In this document: positions 24,754 through 34,239 of the stretch, piece after piece | How positions within the stretch are numbered: the stretch's first letter is position 1 | Layout: each line of letters starts with the position of its first letter | Assembly (NCBI GenBank): GCA_049973945.1 | Contig: JBMFJH010000005.1 | Span: forward strand, 1 to 64,000 | Direction of reading: 5' to 3' | Length of the DNA stretch: 64,000 bases | Source: Acd1 sp049973945 | GTDB lineage: Archaea > Thermoproteota > Thermoprotei_A > Sulfolobales > Sulfolobaceae | Notes under the pieces: generated by a model | The model's input: the letters and a program-made list of their open reading frames with translations, nothing else | Told to the model about the DNA's origin: nothing | Database searches by the model: none | Program-made: the position numbers and the translations under genes

Positions 24754-26172
24754 TTAACTGCCGAGGGCTTTGTTCAGCCCCAGGACAGCCTCCACGTCCA
24801 CGCTCACGTCCTTGCCCCACCTTATCTCGACCTTCTTCAACTCGTCCGCGAACTTGCCCCACCCCCTCTGCCTCGCCTCGGCCTTTATCCTGCTCAGGAA
24901 TAGCCCCAACTCCATTGCTATGAAGGCGGCGACCCTCTCCTCCCTCCTCTCCTCGTATTTGGCTCCTTTCTTCTCCTCACTTCTACCCTCGTCAGCGCCC
25001 TCCACCAAGCCCAAGGTCACGTACTTCGAGAAGGTCAGCTTCCTCCACCTGTTCAGGGCGTGCTTGTCCCCGGTGACCACTAACGCCCCCTCGATCAGGT
25101 CTGGGTCTATCTTCGGGATGGCGATGTCGCAGTACGCGAACTCCGAGGGCAGGACCCTCGCCCTCTCGAGGAGGCTCTCGTAGACGTAGAACGCCATTTC
25201 CCCCACGGGGTTCTTCTGGGTGTTCACGTTGTTCAGGATCTCGTTGTGGACGCAGTACGGGATGACCAAGTCCCTGACCTCGTGTGAGTGGATCCCGTTG
25301 TAGACCAGGTTGGTGTCGACCACCACGCTGTGCTCGAACGCCACGTCCCTGATCGACCTGGCCTGCCCGTACGTGCCGTCCCTGTTCAGCGCTCTCACCT
25401 TGATGTCGTACGCCCCCGCCAGGCGGAGCAGCCTCTCGGCCATGTCGTGGGAGTTTCGCGGGTCTATCGCGGACAAATAGACGTCCAGCTTGCCCAGGAC
25501 GAACTTGTAGTCGGGGTTAGCGCTGCTCACCACCCTCTCGTCGTTGACGTACAACTCGATGGGGTCGCCCTCGTTGCTAGTCTTCCTCCTGTTCAGCTCG
25601 AAGGAGAGCCTCTTCATGTCCCTGTAGAACGCCGGCTCGTCGTCGCCGAGGTAGGCCGCAAGGCTCAGGTCGAGCTTGGTCTGGGGCTCCGGGACTCTCC
25701 CCAAGGGGACCAGCTGGCTGAACTTCCTCGGGACGAAGGGGTAGTAGTACCCCACCCAGGGCCCGAAGGCGAAGACCACGTTGACGAGGGGGAACCTATC
25801 GGGATCCGAGTCGTGCAGCTTAGTCAGGGCGACCGCCGTTATGTTAGCGGCCGGGGTGACGGCGAGGAAAACCCTCTCGCACTTCTCCCCCTCGACCTTC
25901 TGCCTGAGCCACGAGAGGAACTTCTCGAAGCTCAGGGCCTGCGGGATCATCTCGGCGTTGACCGCGACTCCCCTCTCCCTCATCTCCCTGAAAAGGCCCT
26001 CCATCCTCTCCACAGCGGGCCTGTTGAAGTCGCCGTAGAGGACGATGAACCGGCCCGGCCTGAAGGCCTCGTACACCCTGACTATCGTGGAGAACGCGCT
26101 GTCGAAGACGAAGTCAGACCTGTTGACCGGGACGACGGCGCAGTCCACGGTGGTTCCGGTTAACGCCTCCAC
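24754..26172 (-). CDS. Probable CARF-PIN fusion nuclease
   Basis: This 472-aa protein has two parts. Residues 1-150 look like a CARF/Rossmann domain: strand RFIVLYGDF, then VFLAVTPAANITAVALTKLH at 101-120, which has the shape of the CARF ligand loop (TxGxx replaced by TPAAN). Residues about 280-390 form a PIN domain: SVVVDTNLVYNG (Asp 286), CVHNEILNN (Glu 311) and VVTGDKHALN (Asp 369) supply the acidic metal site. A charged helical tail follows. I infer a ribonuclease switched on by the cyclic oligoadenylate that a type III Cas10 makes. Start GTG at 26172. The CARF call rests on pattern only. Confidence 0.65.
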   Translation of the reverse strand: MEALTGTTVDCAVVPVNRSDFVFDSAFSTIVRVYEAFRPGRFIVLYGDFNRPAVERMEGLFREMRERGVAVNAEMIPQALSFEKFLSWLRQKVEGEKCERVFLAVTPAANITAVALTKLHDSDPDRFPLVNVVFAFGPWVGYYYPFVPRKFSQLVPLGRVPEPQTKLDLSLAAYLGDDEPAFYRDMKRLSFELNRRKTSNEGDPIELYVNDERVVSSANPDYKFVLGKLDVYLSAIDPRNSHDMAERLLRLAGAYDIKVRALNRDGTYGQARSIRDVAFEHSVVVDTNLVYNGIHSHEVRDLVIPYCVHNEILNNVNTQKNPVGEMAFYVYESLLERARVLPSEFAYCDIAIPKIDPDLIEGALVVTGDKHALNRWRKLTFSKYVTLGLVEGADEGRSEEKKGAKYEERREERVAAFIAMELGLFLSRIKAEARQRGWGKFADELKKVEIRWGKDVSVDVEAVLGLNKALGS

Positions 26173-26457
26173 TTATTAGCGCTTGCAGGGGGGCCGCAGT
26201 AATACGCCCTCCTCCGCCCCCGGTCGTCTAGCCTGGGCCAAGACAGCGCGAGCGAGGGCGGGCCGGGGCCGCTCGGAGGCCGTGAGTCAGCTTCGGGGAG
26301 CTCCGCGGGGGGACGCCGCGCCCCTCGGTGATGGGCACCGTTGCCGGGCCTACGAGCGCCCGCGGCGTCCAAGGCCCTAACCCGTTTCGTCAGGCCCAGC
26401 GGGCGACCAACCCGCAGAGCCCGCCGAGAGTGTCGCGACCCCCAGGGAAGAAAAAGT

Positions 26458-27012
26458 CTAATTTTCTTCGCCGTCCTCGCCCGCCGACCCGTCCTGCTCC
26501 TTCGCGATGGCCCGAGGGCTTACTCGAGCGAACTTGGAGTTGCACAGCATCGTGAACTCCTCCTTGTCCGCGTACATCAGGTCGTAGATGAAGCCCACGA
26601 ACTCGTTCTGCATCAGGACGGGCACGTAAGAGTCGCCGAGCTCCACCCCGTTGACGAACCTCACCCTCTTCTGGTCGACCACGGTGAAGACGCCCTCGTT
26701 CTTGAGGAACTCGTTGAGCTTCGCCTTGTCCAGGGCTATCATAAGCCTGTCGTGGACGACGTAGAGCTTCGCCCCGTACTTCTCCCTCATCAGGACGAAG
26801 ATCAGGAGGGCAATTTCCTTCCTCCTCGCGACGATCACCGCCTTCGTCCCGTCCGAAACGGCCAAGCAGGCCTCCTCGTCGCGTGCGCTCTCGGCGAAGA
26901 GCTCGGTCACCCTCGTCAAGAGGGTATCCTCCGCGAGCTTAGACGTTATCCTCGCCGCCCGCTCCCTCCTCTCGTACTCGTCGTAGTGCCTGAAGACTCT
27001 GAAGAAGTCCAC
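26458..27012 (-). CDS. Unknown 184-aa protein, intact member of a local paralogue pair
   Basis: I do not recognise a family. The protein has a charged helical N-terminal half and a conserved core (FVLMREKYGAKLYVVHDRLM, LNEFLKNEGVF, VVDQKRVRFVN, FIYDLMYADKEE), and ends in an acidic tail. A damaged copy lies at 34.2-34.8 kb. Start GTG at 27012, supported by a TATA-like TTAAAATATC about 25 bp upstream. It neighbours the CARF-PIN gene on the same strand with 285 bp between, so the two may belong to one defence-related cluster, which is inference. Confidence 0.65.
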   Translation of the reverse strand: MDFFRVFRHYDEYERRERAARITSKLAEDTLLTRVTELFAESARDEEACLAVSDGTKAVIVARRKEIALLIFVLMREKYGAKLYVVHDRLMIALDKAKLNEFLKNEGVFTVVDQKRVRFVNGVELGDSYVPVLMQNEFVGFIYDLMYADKEEFTMLCNSKFARVSPRAIAKEQDGSAGEDGEEN

Positions 27013-27163
27013 GGCCAGAATTAAGGGAGTTGAGATATTTTAAGTGTACTCACCGTCCAAAGCCCCTATCAACGTTAGTCTATTTCTACTCCAACTACCG
27101 CGTCAGGCGAACGTGTAAGGGCCCAAACGAGGGAGGGGCAAGCCGTGGGGAAAAGCCTCGAAC

Positions 27164-27803
27164 TCACGCGCTCTCCGCTACGCCCTGAGCTGGCTTGACA
27201 GGGCCGGAGTGGGTCACCGTGAGGCCCTTGAAGTCCAGTTCTATCTTACCAGAAAGGTAGGTTCGCCGGGGGTCGGCTACGTCTATCTCGCCGGCCTGAG
27301 GAGACATCGCGTAGACCGACCACTCGGAGTTGCCAACGCTGTCGACCAGGGAAGAGGTCAGCGTGAGCGGGATTCGAATCGCCACAGTCGCGTTGTTGAC
27401 CAGCACCACCCTCGCGAAATAGGCGCAGCCCCCCTTGCCGTTGGTGGCGACGTACACCTCGACCTCCCTGGCGTAGCCCAGGTAGAATATAGTGCCAACA
27501 ACGAAGCCGCCTTCAGCGGAGGACGAATTTCATGAACTGTCCTGGGTTCACCGTCACTGCGGTGCCGTCGAGGTTTTTCACCGTGCCCCCGCTGAAGGTA
27601 GCTACGAAGCTCTCATAGGTTAGCAACGTCCACTGCCCTCCGAAGGCTAAGGAGGGGGCATTAATGAACGCGTTTCCCCCGCTGAAGTTCAGAAAGTGGA
27701 GCAGGGCTATCAAGCCGCCGACCTCGCCGACTGCCATCACCCCGGCGACGATTAATACGGTCTTAAGCGACGGCTTTACTGCCTCGCCCAGGAACGCATA
27801 CCG
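27164..27803 (-). pseudogene. Frameshifted membrane-anchored beta-rich exported protein
   Basis: The first half, about 27803-27513, encodes a basic start, a membrane helix (VGEVGGLIALLHFLNF) and beta strands ending PGQFMKFVLR-stop. The second half begins one frame over with SSAEGGFVVGTIFYLGYA and continues through EVEVYVATNGKGG to 27164. Joining the halves at about 27520 gives one continuous exported protein with a single N-terminal helix, as in archaeal pilin-like or surface proteins. One base gained or lost explains the break. No clear start codon precedes the helix except GTG/ATG at its very beginning, so the N-terminus may also be affected. Confidence 0.5.
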
Positions 27804-28234
27804 CTACCCCGCTAACTGCCTTTCCCAGTCCTATCTGTCCTCACCTGCCCGCCGGCCCACAGAGCATGTGGGTTAATAAGCAAGGTTAGAAGGGGGCGTA
27901 AAACCCTGACCTTCATTATCCCCTGAGCGGGACGCCGGAGGTGAGACAGCTTAAAGGCCTTTGGCCCCTCTACAGTTGGGGCTGGACTCCAAACCTCCGC
28001 CCTCTCCTAAAGGGAGAAAGACCGGTTCTGCCCTCATTGGTTTGACGAACGGGGTAAATTTTCCGTTCAGTTGGAAACAAACCGGTAAAGGGGACTCGGG
28101 GGCTGGAGAGGAGGTTCGCCCCTCACAAAGGCCAGTCCGAGATTGGCGCTCAAGGGAGAAAGGCGGAGTTGCGATCGCTTGAGCCCAGCGTTCACCAAGC
28201 TACAGCCTTTTTACCCCGCCCCTCAACTCGGCGT

Positions 28235-28801
28235 GTGGAGCTAGCGAAGGCGGTCTCCTACGCCCTCCACCCCCTGACGGTGACGTTCTTCGGCTTCCTT
28301 GCGTTCGTCCTAGCCACGGGCCTCCCCTACCTTTCCGCAGTAGTAGCGGGGGCCTCCTTCTCGCTGGTCCCCTTCCTGATAACCCTGTATTTCAGGAGGA
28401 GGGGTTTGGCGAAGAGCGTGCTCCTCGAGGGAAGGGAGGAGAGGGTGAGGCCGATGGCCCTTTCGCTCCCGAGCTACGCGGTTGGGACTGCCCTGAGCTG
28501 GGCGCTGGGTTTCTCCGCCCTGGTGCCGGTGGAGCTGGGTTACATAGCGTCTACGGCCGTCATACTGCTGGTCACCCTGAAGTACAAGGTCAGCGTCCAC
28601 GTGTCGGTCACAACTGGCTTCGCCTCTGTGCTGACCCTCTTCGCGTCCCACGCGTTCGTAGTAACTTTCCTCTTCGTGCCCTTAGTCGCTTGGGCTAGGC
28701 TTAAGCTGAAGGCCCACACTTTAGGACAGGTCGTCGCCGGCCTCCTGCTGGGCGGGGTAGTCTCTCCCGTCTTGGTCTCAGTTTTCAAGACTTTGGTCTG
28801 A
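28235..28801 (+). CDS. PAP2-like integral membrane phosphatase
   Basis: From GTG 28235 the product is 188 aa with about five helices. The spaced motifs EGREERVRPM, KVSVHVSVTTG and RLKLKAHTLGQVVAG correspond in order to the three PAP2 motifs (KxxxxxxRP, PSGH, SRxxxxxHxxxD), though each is degenerate, for example Gln in place of the final Asp. Members remove phosphate from lipid phosphates or undecaprenyl/dolichyl pyrophosphate. TTTTTACC about 24 bp upstream is a good TATA element for a leaderless start at this GTG. Catalytic competence is uncertain. Confidence 0.65.
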   Translation: MELAKAVSYALHPLTVTFFGFLAFVLATGLPYLSAVVAGASFSLVPFLITLYFRRRGLAKSVLLEGREERVRPMALSLPSYAVGTALSWALGFSALVPVELGYIASTAVILLVTLKYKVSVHVSVTTGFASVLTLFASHAFVVTFLFVPLVAWARLKLKAHTLGQVVAGLLLGGVVSPVLVSVFKTLV

Positions 28802-28963
28802 TAGGCGAGCCGGGTACGAGTGGCGCGCAGTCCTTGAAGTCGCCACGTGGGGTTGGTCCCGGAAAGCGACGCGCTGATTAGGCCCACGGAAGCGTTGCGG
28901 GCCAGGGTGACGCGCTTTGGCTTCGGATCTCACGAGGGGGTTATTCCGACGCCGTGAGAGCCG

Positions 28964-29179
28964 GTGCACCCCGATGACTTCGTGATAAAGGAGAGGGTCA
29001 GGGAGTTCAAGGGGGTCGTCTACAACGCCAAGGGCGTCAACGCGCTGATCCGCGCCTCGTCCAGGCTCGAGCTCAGGGGCAGGGTGGTGAGGGCCAAGCT
29101 GAGGCGGGAGGTGAACGCCGAGGAGGTCATCAGGCTGGGGGTCAGGATACTCGAGCCCTTCAGGCTCCCCGCGGTGTAG
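28964..29179 (+). pseudogene. Truncated copy of the gene next to cas10
   Basis: A 71-codon fragment with DDFVIKERVREFKGVVYNAK and, at its end, RLGVRILEPFRLP is closely similar to residues 65-133 of the 133-aa protein encoded at 60749-61150, beside cas10. The N-terminal half is absent: nothing similar is found in the 160 bases upstream. It could be a free-standing small protein from GTG 28964, but a remnant of a duplicated gene is simpler. Confidence 0.65.
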
Positions 29180-29210
29180 TGATGTCACTACTAGCGCCCC
29201 CTTAGGACGG

Positions 29211-30122
29211 CTAGTCGGCCTTATACTTCTTCCATATCGCGACCACCCTCTCCGCCTCCTCCACGGTCTGGGCCACCCTAGCCACCTTCACCGCGTCGCG
29301 CACGTCCTTGAACCCCGACGAGACCAACAGCCTCGCGACCCTCTCGGCGTAGTCCCTGGGCCTCCCCTCCCTCTTCTCGATCACCGCCGCCATCACCCCG
29401 ACCAAGGTCTCGTCGTCGTACTCCGGGATCCTCAGCACCATGAACCTGGAGAGGAGCTCCCTCCTCAGCCTCCTGACGTCGTTGGCCGCGGCGTAGACGT
29501 TGACTTCCAGCCGCTCCTGGACGTGCACGCCGTGCTTGTCGACCTTGAGCAGGCCGTTCTCCATTAGGCCGAGCAGTACGGACTGATCCTCCCTGCCCAG
29601 CTTGTCTATCTCGTCTATCAGCAGGTACCTTGGCCTGAGGCCCAGCACCACCTCTGCTATCCCGGCCTTGGAGCTCTCGCCACCCATTACGTAGACCGAG
29701 CCCGGGAGCCTGGCCACCTCCATCAGGAACAGCGTCTTGGCAGTCGCCGGGGGGCCCACGAGCAGGATGTGGTGGAGCTTGCTCCTCAGGGACATGCGGA
29801 ATAGCTCCTTCACGTCGTCGAACCCCACAATGACGTCGAAGAGCTGGTCGGGGGTCACGTCCTCCCTGGGCCCCCGGTTCGCCTCCCCAGCTACCCCCAC
29901 GAGGGCCCTCGCGGCGTTCAAGTCCTTGAGCCTGTAGAGCGTCCTCTTGTTGGAGCGGTAAGTGACCTCGACTATCCCCTTGCTAACGAGCTTCAGGAGG
30001 ACGTGCGGCGGGACGTTGACCTCCCACCACTCCCACGACCCCTCGGGGTTCCTCTCCTGGACAGGAAGGATCCTGAGGATCGCCTCCCTCTCCTTGTCGC
30101 TCAGCTCCGCTATCTTCACCAC
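29211..30122 (-). CDS. wHTH-AAA+ ATPase (MoxR/RuvB-like)
   Basis: The 303-aa product has an N-terminal winged helix (PHVLLKLVSKGIVEVTYRS) and an AAA+ module: Walker A LLVGPPATAKT, Walker B YLLIDEIDKL, sensor 1 VYAAANDVRR, arginine finger region ELLSRFMVLRI and a sensor 2 helical domain. The order winged helix then AAA+ recalls archaeal ATPases related to MCM/MoxR, often with DNA-related or chaperone-like roles. It stands alone; no vWA partner is adjacent. Start GTG at 30122. Confidence 0.8.
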   Translation of the reverse strand: MVKIAELSDKEREAILRILPVQERNPEGSWEWWEVNVPPHVLLKLVSKGIVEVTYRSNKRTLYRLKDLNAARALVGVAGEANRGPREDVTPDQLFDVIVGFDDVKELFRMSLRSKLHHILLVGPPATAKTLFLMEVARLPGSVYVMGGESSKAGIAEVVLGLRPRYLLIDEIDKLGREDQSVLLGLMENGLLKVDKHGVHVQERLEVNVYAAANDVRRLRRELLSRFMVLRIPEYDDETLVGVMAAVIEKREGRPRDYAERVARLLVSSGFKDVRDAVKVARVAQTVEEAERVVAIWKKYKAD

Positions 30123-30711
30123 CCCGGGGCGCCGCTGTGTGACGAACGATCCCCCGTCTTGAAAGCGCTGTGCGAACTACAGGCCCACCCCGGTCGTCCT
30201 CTCCAGGGGGCGACCAGTTGATCGCCGACGGAGGCTCAGGGCGTGAGTGCGCGAAGCCCTGCGAGCGCCCCGTAAGGGCCGGGGACGGGTCAATTTCAAT
30301 TCCGTGGAGGATAGTTAGCGGAGCCAGTGAGCTGCGTCCTCGAGGACGGACGTCGTTTCGACCCTATTCGACGCGTGAGTCGACAGAGCTCTCGTTTCAG
30401 GTCGCTCTACGCGTGAAGCTTGAATTGGACTTCGTAATCGTCCTTGTAATGATAGCGTTAGGTCGCGGGCTACGCTGCGGGCGTCGCCACGTGTCGCGCT
30501 GCGCCCCGAGACGCCGCGTCCCGCTGACACGCAGAAGGATGGGGGTAGAGAGTAAGCCCTGAACCGAGACGACAATTTGTTCTCACGCGTCACCGATTCC
30601 CTTGCGTACTTCAGGTGAGCATTGCGACTCGGTTGCGCCCTTACGATCTAGAGGGTCGACCCAGAAAGAAGGGGGCTGAAAGCGATCGTACTCTTCATGA
30701 GGGATGGAACG
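30123..30711. other. Gene-free stretch
   Basis: Both strands have only frames with atypical codon use. I see no RNA gene, repeat or clear promoter apart from the start region of the AAA+ gene at the left. Confidence 0.5.
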
Positions 30712-31067
30712 TTAAATTATTTCGGAGCTCCTCTTGGCCCCCTTCCTCACCAAGTCCTCGTCGTCGCTGGCCAGCGGGACGTTATACTTCCTGCTCAAGA
30801 ACAGGTAGGTCGCGTCGTAGTAGGTTATCTTCTCTTCGACCGCAAGCCTTATCACCTCCTCGTTAAGGCCAACGCTCTCCACGTTGATGAACTTGAGAAC
30901 CTTGGAGAAGTCCTCCAGTAAGTCCTGCCTCTTGACCTTCCACAGGAAGTTCCCTATCTCGTAGAAAGCCAGATCCGTGGTCAAACACTCCTTGAATAGG
31001 TCTACTGATTCGCCTCTCAGCCGTAGGACCAGGTTAATAATGGCTGAGTGTCTAACACGTACTTCAT
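30712..31067 (-). pseudogene. vapC: VapC-type PIN toxin, single-base frameshift
   Basis: An ATG at 31067 overlaps the VapB stop and begins MKYVLDT, the usual VapC N-terminus with the first catalytic Asp. The next codons leave the frame and stop. One base further the sequence reads SAIINLVLRLRGESVDLF and continues to a normal end with ITYYDATYLFLSR and PLASDDEDLVRKG. A single missing T after the DT codons (near 31046) explains everything. If real, the toxin is dead and its antitoxin is left behind; a sequencing error would give a normal VapBC pair. Confidence 0.7.
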
Positions 31068-31282
31068 CTCTCCCTGTCCTCTCTGATTAACCTGGCTACC
31101 TCTTCTTTGGGGATTTTAAGCTCCTCGGCTATCCTCTCGGCAGACAGCCTGGCTTCCTCTTCTTTTCTGCGTACTTCCTCCTCCAGCGCCCTTCTCAACA
31201 CCTCGGAGACGTTGATGTCGTACTTCTTGACCTTCTCTAACGGCTCCCTCTGGACTTCAGTGGACACCGTGACCCAGTCCAT
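31064..31282 (-). CDS. vapB: VapB-type antitoxin
   Basis: This 72-aa protein has a short ribbon-helix-helix-like N-terminus (WVTVSTEVQREPLEKVKKYD and INVSEVLRRALEEEV) and a highly charged helical tail. Its stop codon overlaps the ATG of the downstream VapC gene (ATGA), the standard antitoxin-toxin layout. Start ATG at 31282. The toxin gene is frameshifted. Confidence 0.75.
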   Translation of the reverse strand: MDWVTVSTEVQREPLEKVKKYDINVSEVLRRALEEEVRRKEEEARLSAERIAEELKIPKEEVARLIREDRER

Positions 31283-31624
31283 GAGTTTTACTACCCTGCA
31301 TGGAGCTATTATTTTTGCTGTAAGAATCGCGTTGTCCTGTTCGTGTCCGATTCTGCGTTTGGATGAGCTTTCATATTCGGTTGAGCCCTAAGCAGGTGAG
31401 GGCATTTACTACATGGGTAGGTGCGCGGTAGGCTTAGCAATAGATGAGATGAACCGGGTCGAAACTAAGCTCAATTACTAAAGTTACATTTTGATGGGAC
31501 TGAGCAAGCCATAAGACTTTTAAGTTAAGTGGTGAGAATACTTTCCAGGAGCATGAATTTTAAACAAAGGCGAGAAGAGGTAACCGCTCACTTATGACAA
31601 TTCAGCTGTTTCAGTTGGCGATGC
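31283..31624. other. Gene-free, relatively AT-rich stretch
   Basis: No coding-like frame. It holds the vapB promoter at the left end and separates it from the convergent-side end of the putative zincin gene. Confidence 0.45.
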
Positions 31625-32824
31625 CTAATCTCCTTTCAAGTACTTTCCGTCGATCACTAAACGCGTGTCTATTAACCATGTATCGGGTTCAAGGCTCAAC
31701 ATTCGCTCGCAGAACTTATACTTTTCCCGAAGATTCCTGTTTCTAGACCTGAGGTTGCCTTTAAATTCTAGGTGCCCTTCTCTATTCGTTCTTAGAAATA
31801 CACGTACCGAAGACGTACTACCAGTCGTAATCCTGTAGGTAACAGACTCTAAACCCCTAGACCTCACACGTAGCCTCGTTTCGTTTCCTATACCAACAGG
31901 AACCGATTCAACAAGTAGTTCGGGCGGCTCAATGGATCTAGACAAGTAGTTGACAAACCTCGAATACTCGGGCAGGTGAAGATGCTCGAAGAATATCCTG
32001 GTAAGTGTTAGGTGGCCGAAGTACGCTGCAAGTGCACTCGACAGAACATAGTTTTTGAAGTTTAAGACGTCTCGCGACATCATACCACTTGCGTCGACAT
32101 GCAAACGAGTGGGTCCGCTTCCTTGGTGCCCACCCGGACCGCCCCTACCCCTCGCTCCTGATGCGCCTGTCAAAGCCCTCAAATCGCCTGTATCGATTAC
32201 CTGCAAGTATGCTTTGTAGAGTCCAAAAGCGGTGGCCATCGCCTCTTCGTCCTTCTGACCGTGTGCAGGTCCGCCGGCCCAGTGGTATCGTTCGTGATTG
32301 AACAGGTAAGTCAACGAGACGTCCCTGGTGACTTTAGCAGCGACGTTTTTAACTAGTTCAAAGGGGATCCCTAGCTTTTGACCGCCACCCATCCCGCCAC
32401 CCAGGTTCTTAGCTATTTGCTTGATGAACGTTCCCACGTTCGCCAGGTACAACCTCGTCACCCACCTAGCGATCCTGTCCACGTTGTAATAAACGACGTC
32501 TCTACTCGGACAATAGACGGCCAAGTACTCCATGCATTGAATCCCCTTGAGGTAATTCTCGTATAGTTTTTCTACATCTTTGTTGAAGGACTTCGATTCC
32601 GCGAATAACTTCACCACGTCAGCAACGTCCATGTCGCTTTCGACGTCGGCACTACCTTTAGTGCGCGCAAGAATATTCAGCACCTCGTCAACATCGACGA
32701 GTAGGTCTACATAGTCGCTCCCCTTGGGCTCGAGCTCAGTCTTACGTCGGGAAAACTCCAAAACCGTTGGTGGCTCACACCTTATGTCGCAACTGTTACA
32801 CTCGCAGGAATAAGCGGGAACCAT
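31625..32824 (-). CDS. Putative zinc metallopeptidase-like protein
   Basis: This 399-aa protein is unlike its neighbours in base composition (clearly lower GC). It contains FNHERYHWAGG, an HExxH zinc motif, and 15 residues later DEEAMATAFGLYKAYLQ, where a Glu could be the third ligand as in gluzincins. The N-terminus has a cysteine group (CECNSCDIRC) that may bind metal. A Gly-rich linker (ASGARGRGGPGGHQGSG) precedes a C-terminal half with beta-rich sequence. I recognise no specific family. ATG at 32824 with TTTTTTAAATCC about 25 bp upstream. Composition suggests transfer. Confidence 0.6.
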   Translation of the reverse strand: MVPAYSCECNSCDIRCEPPTVLEFSRRKTELEPKGSDYVDLLVDVDEVLNILARTKGSADVESDMDVADVVKLFAESKSFNKDVEKLYENYLKGIQCMEYLAVYCPSRDVVYYNVDRIARWVTRLYLANVGTFIKQIAKNLGGGMGGGQKLGIPFELVKNVAAKVTRDVSLTYLFNHERYHWAGGPAHGQKDEEAMATAFGLYKAYLQVIDTGDLRALTGASGARGRGGPGGHQGSGPTRLHVDASGMMSRDVLNFKNYVLSSALAAYFGHLTLTRIFFEHLHLPEYSRFVNYLSRSIEPPELLVESVPVGIGNETRLRVRSRGLESVTYRITTGSTSSVRVFLRTNREGHLEFKGNLRSRNRNLREKYKFCERMLSLEPDTWLIDTRLVIDGKYLKGD

Positions 32825-33692
32825 TGACGATAGATTTCAGAAGGATTTAAAAAACCTTATTTATCCTTGATCGTCAACTAGCTGTACGGTTAACATAACG
32901 GCAAAAGATACACGTGATCTATTATGGCACGAGGCAGTTGCTACTGTATTTCACGTGTAAGATAGGTTACAGCTCAAACTCACAGACATTCAACGATAAC
33001 CCACCCTGACGTTGTACTTCGCTGGCCTGGCTGGCTTTTCATCTTTTAACGTAATAGGTCGACTGAGTGACCCATCGTTAAAACTCTAAGCGACTCATAG
33101 AAGGACGATGACTAGGTAGCTTAATTGTCCATAACTGAGCTTTATGGCAAGAGAAGCGTCGGATGCTACTGGGAGAATGGCAGGGAAAAATAGCTCACAT
33201 AAAGTAACTAAGGTTGCGCCACTATAGGAGGCTAAACAGACTCTCTAGTAAGTTCTTGACACTTGGAGTAAAGTCCTCAGAACCTTTAACTTATTCATGT
33301 ATATGTGTCATGATATGAATGGTTAGTAAGTTGATGACGAAACCCTAGTTAATTAATTGAATAACTACCCCTTAAGGGATGATCAAGCTGGCTTTACATT
33401 TGTGACAAATGCTAGTAGCGATTCCGTGTTTACTAATTAAGCCGATTTTTATAGGGCTGTTTAGAATCGAAATTTTCTAACTTTTTCATGAATTATCGTC
33501 AAGGCAATATCGCTTCTCTCAGAGTCCAGTCAAGAGCTCAGGATCTCCTTCTTCGAAAGCGAGATAAATCGGAGGGTTTGACCGTCGGCGTTAAAACCCC
33601 CTGAGCCTAGTTACTAACACAAGCTCTGATTTCTAATTATCACTTCGTCTCTTTTCTTGAGTGATAATCGTTTGACCAGTCGACGCGTTGGA
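32825..33692. other. AT-rich gene-free stretch, 870 bp
   Basis: Markedly more AT-rich than the chromosome average, dense in stops in all six frames. It contains the zincin promoter at the left. I checked it for tRNA T-arms, long inverted repeats and CRISPR-like repeats and saw none. Could be mobile-element debris. Confidence 0.5.
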
Positions 33693-33962
33693 CTACGTCT
33701 TTTTAGTTTTTCCCATTCCCATAATAGCGAGGTGGAGGGGGGTATTACCTTCAGCATTTCGGGCGTTGACGTCGGCACCATGTTCGACCAAGAATTTTAC
33801 GATATCGAGATAACCGTACCAGGCCGCTAGGTGGAGGGGGGTATTGCCATCTTTGTCTCTAATGTTCACATCACATTGGTGGATTTCGACTAAATATTTG
33901 ACGCGTTGTAGATCTCCTTCCTCAACGGCTTCAAACAATTCCTCACAGTTTACATTGGCCAT
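33693..33962 (-). CDS. Small ankyrin-repeat protein
   Basis: From ATG 33962 the product is 89 aa with one degenerate and two nearly perfect ankyrin repeats: DGNTPLHLAAWYGYLDIVKF then LVEHGADVNARNAEGNTPLH. It ends soon after LAIMGMGKTKKT, in mid-repeat, so the last repeat may be cut. A TATA-like ATTTAATAATTG about 25 bp upstream supports this ATG over one 12 bases earlier. Ankyrin proteins mediate protein contacts and are uncommon in crenarchaea; this copy lies in the AT-rich, probably transferred segment. Confidence 0.75.
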   Translation of the reverse strand: MANVNCEELFEAVEEGDLQRVKYLVEIHQCDVNIRDKDGNTPLHLAAWYGYLDIVKFLVEHGADVNARNAEGNTPLHLAIMGMGKTKKT

Positions 33963-34239
33963 GTGATACGACAAGATTAGACAATTATTAAATGTTTCGA
34001 TATTATGCTAAGGCCTCGCTCTTAAGGTGCGTCTAAAAGATATAACCCGTTAGGAGATCCCTCGTCGTTGGCTTCGCAAATGACCCCCCGGAACGAGAAG
34101 AGGTGCTCGGGGCCCACCTCGCTACCGGGCCCGACGCGCGCCGCGAACGCCCCTATAGTCTCGTAATCCGAGCCACTCGAAAAGGGTTTGAGTGACAGCC
34201 GTGGACGCACGTAGAGTGAACGCTTTTAATGTCTTTAGC

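Noticed and set aside
27365..27380. GGGATTCGAATCGCC, similar to a tRNA T-arm
   Set aside because: It lies in the coding-like sequence of the frameshifted surface protein and the stem does not pair properly.
33100..33150. Possible C/D box small RNA (GATGA followed by CTGA)
   Set aside because: Only weak single boxes, no C'/D' pair and no terminal stem.
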